From NCBI RefSeq assembly GCF_001402915.1, contig NZ_CP012945.1:2147501-2211500 (forward strand): a stretch of 64,000 nt of DNA, written 5' to 3'. The notes beneath the pieces were generated by a model. It was not told where the DNA came from. It searched no databases and was given only the letters and a program-made list of their open reading frames with translations. The stretch comes from Devosia sp. A16. Its GTDB lineage: Bacteria > Pseudomonadota > Alphaproteobacteria > Rhizobiales > Devosiaceae. This document shows, in pieces, positions 59,217 through 64,000 of this stretch. The position numbers and the translations under genes were made by a program. Position 1 is the stretch's first letter. The number at the start of each line of letters is the position of its first letter.

Positions 59217-60235
59217 TGGGCGCGCTTAAGGCGCACGAGGTTTCCCGCTTCGTCGACCAGCCCGACCTCGAAGCGGGCATTATCCTCGCCTATGGCCCCG
59301 ATACCGGGCTCGTCCGCGAGACCGGGCAGCGACTCGCCCGGCGCTACGCCGGCAACGACGCCGACAGCATGAACCTGGTGGTGCTCGATGGGGCCGAACT
59401 CGATGCCGATCCGTCGCGCCTCGCCGTCGAAGCCAAGACCACCTCATTGTTCGGCGATCGCCGGGTGATCCGGGTGCGCGGCGCCGGCAAGTCGCTGGTC
59501 ATGCCGCTTACCGAATTGCGCGATGATCCCGGTGCCATCATCATCCTCGAGGCCGGCAACCTGACGCCGAAGGATCCGCTGCGCGCCCTGGTCGAGGCGG
59601 CGAAGCTCGGACGTGCCCTGCCCTGCTACCCCGACAATGACGAGTCGCTCGGCCGGCTGATCTCGGAGACCTTCTCAAAGGCCGGCATCCGGGCCGACCA
59701 AGACACCGTCGCGGCGCTCCGCGATACCCTCGGCAATGATCGCGAGATCACCCGCCGCGAGCTCGAGAAGCTGGTGTTGTTCGCCGCCGACAGCAAGCTG
59801 CTGACCCGCGAAGACATCCTGACGCTCTGCGCCGACAACGCGGCCCTGGTACTCGACGAGGTGGTGGACGCTACCGCCACGGGCCACGCCGCCAATCTCG
59901 ACACCGCCCTCGAGCGCGCCATCGCCCAGAGCGTCAATGCGCAGCAGATTCTCGCCAGCGCGCTCGGTCATTTCACCACGCTGCGCCGGTGGCGGGTCGA
60001 AGTGGATGGCGGCAAATCGCCGGGCGCCGTGCTCGACAATGCCCGCCCCAAGCCGCACTTCTCGCGCCGTTCGTCGATCGAGCGCCAGCTGCGGCTATGG
60101 AGCGACGATGCGCTCAGCGCCGCGCTGGACCGGCTGCAGCTGGCTGTCGCCGACAGCCGCAAACGCTATGGATTGGCGGATACGCTGAGCCGTCGCGCGC
60201 TGTTGGCAATCTGTGCAATGGCGGCGGAACGCTAG
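59216..60235 (+). CDS. holA: DNA polymerase III subunit delta
   Basis: 339 residues. The AAA+-like domain shows ILAYGPDTGLVRETGQRLARR, cited as AYGPDTGLVRE (a degenerate Walker A), then SLFGDRRVIRVRG and ELRDDPGAIIILEAGNL. NDREITRRELEKLVLFA and the C-terminal LRRWRVEVDGG complete the family pattern. It opens the beta clamp within the clamp loader. Its ATG overlaps the lptE stop. Confidence 0.95.
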   Translation: MGALKAHEVSRFVDQPDLEAGIILAYGPDTGLVRETGQRLARRYAGNDADSMNLVVLDGAELDADPSRLAVEAKTTSLFGDRRVIRVRGAGKSLVMPLTELRDDPGAIIILEAGNLTPKDPLRALVEAAKLGRALPCYPDNDESLGRLISETFSKAGIRADQDTVAALRDTLGNDREITRRELEKLVLFAADSKLLTREDILTLCADNAALVLDEVVDATATGHAANLDTALERAIAQSVNAQQILASALGHFTTLRRWRVEVDGGKSPGAVLDNARPKPHFSRRSSIERQLRLWSDDALSAALDRLQLAVADSRKRYGLADTLSRRALLAICAMAAER

Positions 60236-60258
60236 ACCAGTCAATGGCTTAGGCCACG

Positions 60259-60274
60259 GGTTCCACGTGAAACA
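60259..60274. promoter_or_regulatory. parS-like site (14/16)
   Basis: GGTTCCACGTGAAACA keeps the whole right half CACGTGAAACA of parS and differs at two positions of the left half. It lies 24 bases after holA, beside parB. Confidence 0.7.
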
Positions 60275-60349
60275 TTTGTGAGCGGCCCCGGGGCGAGTAT
60301 CGAAACAAACCCCGGAGTGACGACATGGCACCGGCTGCGGGTCTCGCGT

Positions 60350-60479
60350 CCCCTCGCCCCTTTGGGGAGAGGGTTAGGGTGAGGGGTAGCCACGCACGCC
60401 GGTTGGAGCTGCTATCGATTGCGAAGACTCGCGCTCTTGGCGCCCCTCACCCCGACCCTCTCCCCAGAGGGGCGAGGGG
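60350..60479. repeat. intergenic palindromic element, copy 11
   Basis: CCCCTCGCCCCT (60350-60361) and AGGGGCGAGGGG (60468-60479) are exact inverse ends. Inside are GGGGAGAGGGTTAGGGTGAGGGG, cited as GAGAGGGT and GGTGAGGGG, and CCCCTCACCCCGACCCTCTCCCC in inverted order. Confidence 0.85.
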
Positions 60480-60612
60480 GCGACAGGGGCACCGACTGTG
60501 CGACATGCCACCAAAGCCCACCGGCATCCACGGAGGACGGGCGCCGAATGCGCCCCTTCGCTCTATTCCAAGTGCAGCGTGCCTCGGCGCCACGTGAAAC
60601 ACCCGCCGGCGT

Positions 60613-61485
60613 CTACACCCCGTACCCGGTGAGCTTCATGCAGATCCCGTCAAGCTGCTCGAGCGTCCGGTAGCGGATCTCGAGCCGGCCGCCCTGGTCC
60701 TTGTGGTCGATGGCCACGTGCAGCCCCAGCACATCGGAGAGGCGCTTTTCGAGCGCCGCCGTGTCGGCGTCCTTCTGCTCCGGCGCGACCGGCTTCTTCT
60801 TCGGCGCGTTGATCTCGCGCTGCGTCAGCGCTTCGGCCTCGCGGACCGACAGACCGCCTCCGACGATGCGCTTCGCCAGCGCCACCGGATCGTCGGCGGT
60901 GATCAGCGTGCGGGCGTGCCCCGCGGTCAGCTCGCCGCTCGCCAGCATGCCGCGGACATCGTCGGGCAGCTTCAAGAGGCGCAGCGTATTGGCGACGTGC
61001 GAGCGAGATTTGCCGATCACCTGCGCCAGGTCGTTCTGCGTATAGTCGAACTGCTCGATCAGCTGGCCGTAACCCATGGCTTCTTCGAGCGGATTGAGAT
61101 CGACGCGCTGCACGTTCTCGATGATGGCGAGTTCCAGCGCTTCCTTGTCGTCGACGTCGCGGATGATCACCGGCACGTCGTTGAGCCCGGCCCGTTGCGA
61201 GGCACGCCAGCGGCGCTCGCCGGCGATGATCTCGAACTGGTTCGGATCAGTGGTCGGTCGCACCAGCAGCGGCTGCATCACGCCCTTTTCACGGATCGAG
61301 CTGGTCAGCTCTTCCAGTTGATCAGGGTCGAAATCACGCCGCGGGTTAGCTCGGTTGGCGATCAGGAAGTCGACCGGCAGGCGCTTGGAGCTGCTGCCGT
61401 CAGCCAGCCGCGCTCCTTCCATCGTCGCCATGTCGCCGATCAGCGCCGCGAGACCGCGCCCGAGCCGTGATGGTTTCTCGTTCAT
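60613..61485 (-). CDS. parB: chromosome partitioning protein ParB
   Basis: 290 residues from ATG at 61485 (AAGGAAG upstream). RLGRGLAALIGD at the N-terminus binds ParA. Then come the CTP-binding ParB box motifs SSIREKGVMQPLLVRP and IIAGERRWRASQRAG, the HTH region YTQNDLAQVIGKSRSHVANTLRLLKLP (cited as LAQVIGKSRSHVANTLRLL) that reads parS, and a C-terminal dimer domain. It loads on parS and spreads to form the segregation complex. Ten bases follow parA. Confidence 0.97.
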   Translation of the reverse strand: MNEKPSRLGRGLAALIGDMATMEGARLADGSSSKRLPVDFLIANRANPRRDFDPDQLEELTSSIREKGVMQPLLVRPTTDPNQFEIIAGERRWRASQRAGLNDVPVIIRDVDDKEALELAIIENVQRVDLNPLEEAMGYGQLIEQFDYTQNDLAQVIGKSRSHVANTLRLLKLPDDVRGMLASGELTAGHARTLITADDPVALAKRIVGGGLSVREAEALTQREINAPKKKPVAPEQKDADTAALEKRLSDVLGLHVAIDHKDQGGRLEIRYRTLEQLDGICMKLTGYGV

Positions 61486-61495
61486 TGCAACTTCC

Positions 61496-62296
61496 TTATG
61501 CGGCCATGAGCTGGCGCTCACGCCGGATCACCTCGGTGGCGAGGCGCAGATAGGCCTGACTGCCGGCACATTTCAGATCATAGAGCAGCGCCGGCTTGCC
61601 ATAGGATGGCGCCTCCGACAGCCGGACATTGCGCGGTATCACTGTGTCATAGACCAGCGACCCCATTTCGGAGCGCACGTCGGCCAGCACCTGCTCGCTG
61701 AGATTGTTGCGACGGTCGAACATGGTCATCACAACACCCTGTATCGACAGCCTGGGATTCAACGTCGAGCGAATTTGCTCGATGGTTTGAAGCAGTTGGC
61801 TCAGCCCCTCCAAGGCGAAGAACTCGCACTGCAGCGGCACCAGGACAGCGTCGGCCGCCACCAGGGCATTGATCGTCAGGAGGTTCAGCGACGGCGGACA
61901 ATCGATCAGCACATAGCTGACTGACTGGCCATTGATGCTCAGCTCGCTCATCGCCCGGAACGCGTCGCGTAGCCGGAAAGCGCGATCGGCCTGCTGCGCG
62001 ATGGTGAGCTCCACGCCGAGCAGGTCGAGCGTCGAGGCGACGATCGCGACATTGGGCACGGAGGTCATCACCGCTGCGGAGGCCACCTTTGCATCGCCCA
62101 GCAACAGGTCGTAGCTCGACACCTCACGGTCGGTACGCGAGATCCCGAGACCTGTGGAGGCGTTACCCTGTGGATCGAGATCGACGATCAGCACGCGCTC
62201 GCCGATCGCGGCCAGCGCCGTAGCCAGGTTTATCGCGGTAGTGGTCTTGCCGACCCCACCCTTCTGATTGGCGAGGGTCAGGATTCGAGGAGCCAA
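61496..62296 (-). CDS. parA: chromosome partitioning ATPase ParA
   Basis: 266 residues. The deviant Walker A NQKGGVGKTTTAINLA (residues 10-25), LIVDLDPQGNASTGLG, YVLIDCPPSLNLLTINAL and LEGLSQLLQTI mark a chromosomal Soj/ParA. It moves ParB-parS complexes by ATP-dependent DNA binding. It lies between rsmG (23 bases away) and parB, the standard order. Confidence 0.97.
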   Translation of the reverse strand: MAPRILTLANQKGGVGKTTTAINLATALAAIGERVLIVDLDPQGNASTGLGISRTDREVSSYDLLLGDAKVASAAVMTSVPNVAIVASTLDLLGVELTIAQQADRAFRLRDAFRAMSELSINGQSVSYVLIDCPPSLNLLTINALVAADAVLVPLQCEFFALEGLSQLLQTIEQIRSTLNPRLSIQGVVMTMFDRRNNLSEQVLADVRSEMGSLVYDTVIPRNVRLSEAPSYGKPALLYDLKCAGSQAYLRLATEVIRRERQLMAA

Positions 62297-62319
62297 GGCA
62301 CGGCCTCCGAGCGTTTCCG

Positions 62320-62973
62320 CTAACGAGTTGATTTCCGTCGCAAATTGCTGATCTGCAGCAACACGCCAGCCTCGTCGGTGGCGCTTCCGATTATTACCAC
62401 GTCGAAGTCCCAGGCCAAACGACTTTCCTCGACCTCCACAGCATGATCCTTGCCCTTGTGCAGGATCGCGCGAGATTCCGGGCCAAAGAAGGGGTGGATA
62501 AGTTCAAGCAGCAGCGGCAAGGCGGCAAGGGCGCGCGACGTGATCACGTCAAAGCGCTGCGGCTTGCCGCTCGATGTTTCACGTGACTCAAAGCTGTCGG
62601 TTCGGCCGGCATGCACGGTCGCCGCGAGGCCGAGCTCACGGATCACCTGGCGCAGAAACGCCACCTTCTTGCCGATCGGTTCGACCAGGGTGAAGTGGGC
62701 CGCGCCCCCCTTGAGCGCGATGGCCAGCGGAATGGCCGGTAGCCCGCCACCTGAGCCGACGTCCAGAAAGCTGGCGTCCTTGGACTGCAGCAGCGGCAGC
62801 ACCTGCAGCGAATCGAGCACGTGGCGCGACCACAGCGCGCCCTCTGTTTCACGTGAAACAAGATTCTGTACGGCGTTCCACTTCCGCAGCAGCGCAGAAA
62901 ACGATTCCAGGTCCCGCCGAACCGCGGCTTCTCCGCGGACAAAGCTGCCGGCGTACGGCGTCAGATCGCCCAT
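62320..62973 (-). CDS. rsmG: 16S rRNA (guanine-N7) methyltransferase RsmG
   Basis: 217 residues from ATG at 62973, whose A is also the last base of the mnmG stop (TGATG). WNAVQNLVSRETEGALWSRHVLDSL (cited as VQNLVSRETEGALWSRHVLDS) and the SAM site DVGSGGGLPAIPLAI identify it, with PIGKKVAFLRQV and DVITSRALA after. It methylates G527 of 16S rRNA. The gene contains a perfect parS site and a 14/16 site within its coding sequence. Confidence 0.95.
   Translation of the reverse strand: MGDLTPYAGSFVRGEAAVRRDLESFSALLRKWNAVQNLVSRETEGALWSRHVLDSLQVLPLLQSKDASFLDVGSGGGLPAIPLAIALKGGAAHFTLVEPIGKKVAFLRQVIRELGLAATVHAGRTDSFESRETSSGKPQRFDVITSRALAALPLLLELIHPFFGPESRAILHKGKDHAVEVEESRLAWDFDVVIIGSATDEAGVLLQISNLRRKSTR
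62575..62590. promoter_or_regulatory. parS-like site inside rsmG (14/16)
   Basis: TGTTTCACGTGACTCA differs from the consensus only at positions 13 and 14. It lies 254 bases from the perfect site in the same gene. Confidence 0.7.
62845..62860. promoter_or_regulatory. parS centromere site, perfect consensus
   Basis: TGTTTCACGTGAAACA, identical to the bacterial parS consensus, within rsmG and 550 bases from parA. It fixes the segregation centre of the chromosome here and implies that the origin is near. Confidence 0.95.
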
Positions 62974-64000
62974 CAACTGGCCTGGCGCAGGTTACCGCGC
63001 CGGATCACCGAGAGGATCAGGGTGATCGCTGCTGGCGTCACTCCGTCAATTGCCTGTGCCTGGGCGATCGTCGCCGGGCGGCGCTGACCGAGCTTCTGCC
63101 GCATCTCCATCGACAGCCCCGGCAAGGCCGCATAGTCTAGCCAGTCGGGAATCTCCCGGCTCTCATCGCGCTTAACGGCAGCGATATCCGCCTCCTGCCG
63201 CTCCAGATAGACGGCATACCGGGCGTCCACCGTCAGTTGATCGAGGATGGCCGGCGTCAGCTCGGCGATCTCCGGCCAGAGCGGCACCAGGTCCTTCGCC
63301 TCCATGTTCGGATAGGACAGAAGCTCGAAAGCCGTACGCTCATGCCCATCGGCATTGACCGCAAGCCCCGCTTTGCGCGCTGCAGTCGGCGTGGTGCGAA
63401 GTCGATCAAGCGTCGCTCGGCCTGCCGCCAGCGCGGCCGAGCGGACTTCGAACTGCTCGCGCCGCTCGGTACCAACGAGGCCAACCGCCGCGGCGAGGCG
63501 GGTCAGACGCTGATCGGCATTGTCACTGCGCAGATGTAGACGGAACTCGGCGCGCGAGGTGAACATCCGGTACGGCTCGCTGACGCCACGCGTCACCAGA
63601 TCATCGACCATCACACCGAGATAGCTCTCGGTCCGCGACAGCTGGAAGGTCCCAGCGTTCTTGGCGGCGAGCCCTGCGTTGGCGCCGGCGAACAGCCCTT
63701 GGGCAGCCGCCTCTTCGTAGCCGGTCGTGCCGTTGATCTGCCCCGCGAGGTACAGCCCCGGCAGGCGACGCAGTTCCAGAGTGGGACGCAGCTCACGCGG
63801 ATCGACATAGTCATACTCGATCGCATATCCCGGTCGGATGATCCGCACGTTTTCGAGGCCAGGCATGGACTTGAGGAACGCCTCCTGCACCTCCGCGGGA
63901 AGCGAGGTCGAGAGGCCATTCGGATAAATCGTGTTGTCGTCGAGCCCTTCCGGCTCAAGGAAGATCTGGTGGCTGTCGCGGTCGGCGAAGCGAACGACCT
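62973..64000 (-). CDS. mnmG: tRNA uridine 5-carboxymethylaminomethyl modification enzyme MnmG, N-terminus outside window
   Basis: The frame is open to the window end, so about 341 C-terminal residues of a protein of roughly 620 are visible. [25 protein letters not shown], cited as [63 protein letters not shown] (cited as [16 protein letters not shown]) and [21 protein letters not shown] (cited as [16 protein letters not shown]) are diagnostic. With MnmE it modifies the wobble uridine of several tRNAs. Its stop overlaps rsmG. Confidence 0.97.
   Translation of the reverse strand, partial: VVRFADRDSHQIFLEPEGLDDNTIYPNGLSTSLPAEVQEAFLKSMPGLENVRIIRPGYAIEYDYVDPRELRPTLELRRLPGLYLAGQINGTTGYEEAAAQGLFAGANAGLAAKNAGTFQLSRTESYLGVMVDDLVTRGVSEPYRMFTSRAEFRLHLRSDNADQRLTRLAAAVGLVGTERREQFEVRSAALAAGRATLDRLRTTPTAARKAGLAVNADGHERTAFELLSYPNMEAKDLVPLWPEIAELTPAILDQLTVDARYAVYLERQEADIAAVKRDESREIPDWLDYAALPGLSMEMRQKLGQRRPATIAQAQAIDGVTPAAITLILSVIRRGNLRQAS

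Larger units (their letters stand above)
60236..60612. other. convergent gap holA / parB
   Basis: 377 bases without a gene. It holds a 14/16 parS-like site (60259-60274), a palindromic element (60350-60479) and a half-conserved parS-like CCACGTGAAACA (60590-60601). No rho-independent terminator with a T-run was seen. Confidence 0.7.

Noticed and set aside
60586-60601. parS-like sequence between holA and parB (12/16)
   Set aside because: Only the right half matches; reported only as a half-site in the gap description.

Overview
The window is a GC-rich, densely coding alphaproteobacterial chromosome segment, most likely from the Hyphomicrobiales (Rhizobiales). A Devosia-like member of that order is my best guess, but this is inference. 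The grounds are two LexA boxes of the alphaproteobacterial type GTTC-N7-GTTC, an imuA-imuB-dnaE2 mutagenesis cassette, the order ftsK-lolA-xthA, a K+-insensitive H+-pyrophosphatase, and mnmG-rsmG-parA-parB together with a perfect parS site, which marks the neighbourhood of a replication origin. No tRNA, rRNA, transposase, phage gene or CRISPR array was seen.

Layout. 1-9.8 kb: a truncated alpha/beta hydrolase, yggT-GNAT-DUF167, a TetR/SDR pair, hppA with a strong terminator, a YCII protein, a ChbG-like deacetylase, and a MarR/SDR/NAD-binding/APH-fold kinase group. 10-16 kb: SOS-controlled dinB, a RibD-C reductase with a striking AT-rich operator array, a decayed GIY-YIG gene, a DHA2 efflux pump preceded by a coupled 43-codon ORF, an SMP-30 lactonase and a P-loop kinase. 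16-20 kb: a candidate small RNA, a class-C serine hydrolase, soluble pyrophosphatase and small stress-type proteins. 20-26 kb: imuA-imuB-dnaE2. 26-30 kb: a compact chemotaxis operon (STAS-cheY-cheA-cheW).

30-37 kb: a 3-hydroxyisobutyryl-CoA hydrolase-like gene, a COG4091 dehydrogenase, an MDR reductase and a TetR-controlled HlyD/ABC exporter operon. 37-45 kb: ftsK, an ArsR/SRPBCC pair, lolA, xthA, a RidA gene with a TTG start, a cyclic-nucleotide-binding protein and an OmpR-type response regulator. 45-53 kb: a LacI-controlled oligosaccharide locus (lacI, two permeases, binding protein, GH31 alpha-glycosidase). 53-56 kb: an isolated phospholipase-D-type gene flanked by near-identical palindromes, then an HD protein and a YggS protein. 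56-64 kb: leuS-lptE-holA and, on the opposite strand, mnmG-rsmG-parA-parB.

Intergenic spaces are populated by a family of G/C-rich inverted-repeat elements (eleven loci described). One copy lies inside the reading frame of a sugar permease and must be translated. The observations I rate highest are this translated repeat, the candidate small RNA at about 16.2 kb, the parS-like sites spread over 48 kb, the palindrome-flanked PLD gene, the coupled leader ORF of the efflux pump, and hairpins covering the ribosome binding sites of hppA and xthA. No complete new defence or conflict system is evident.
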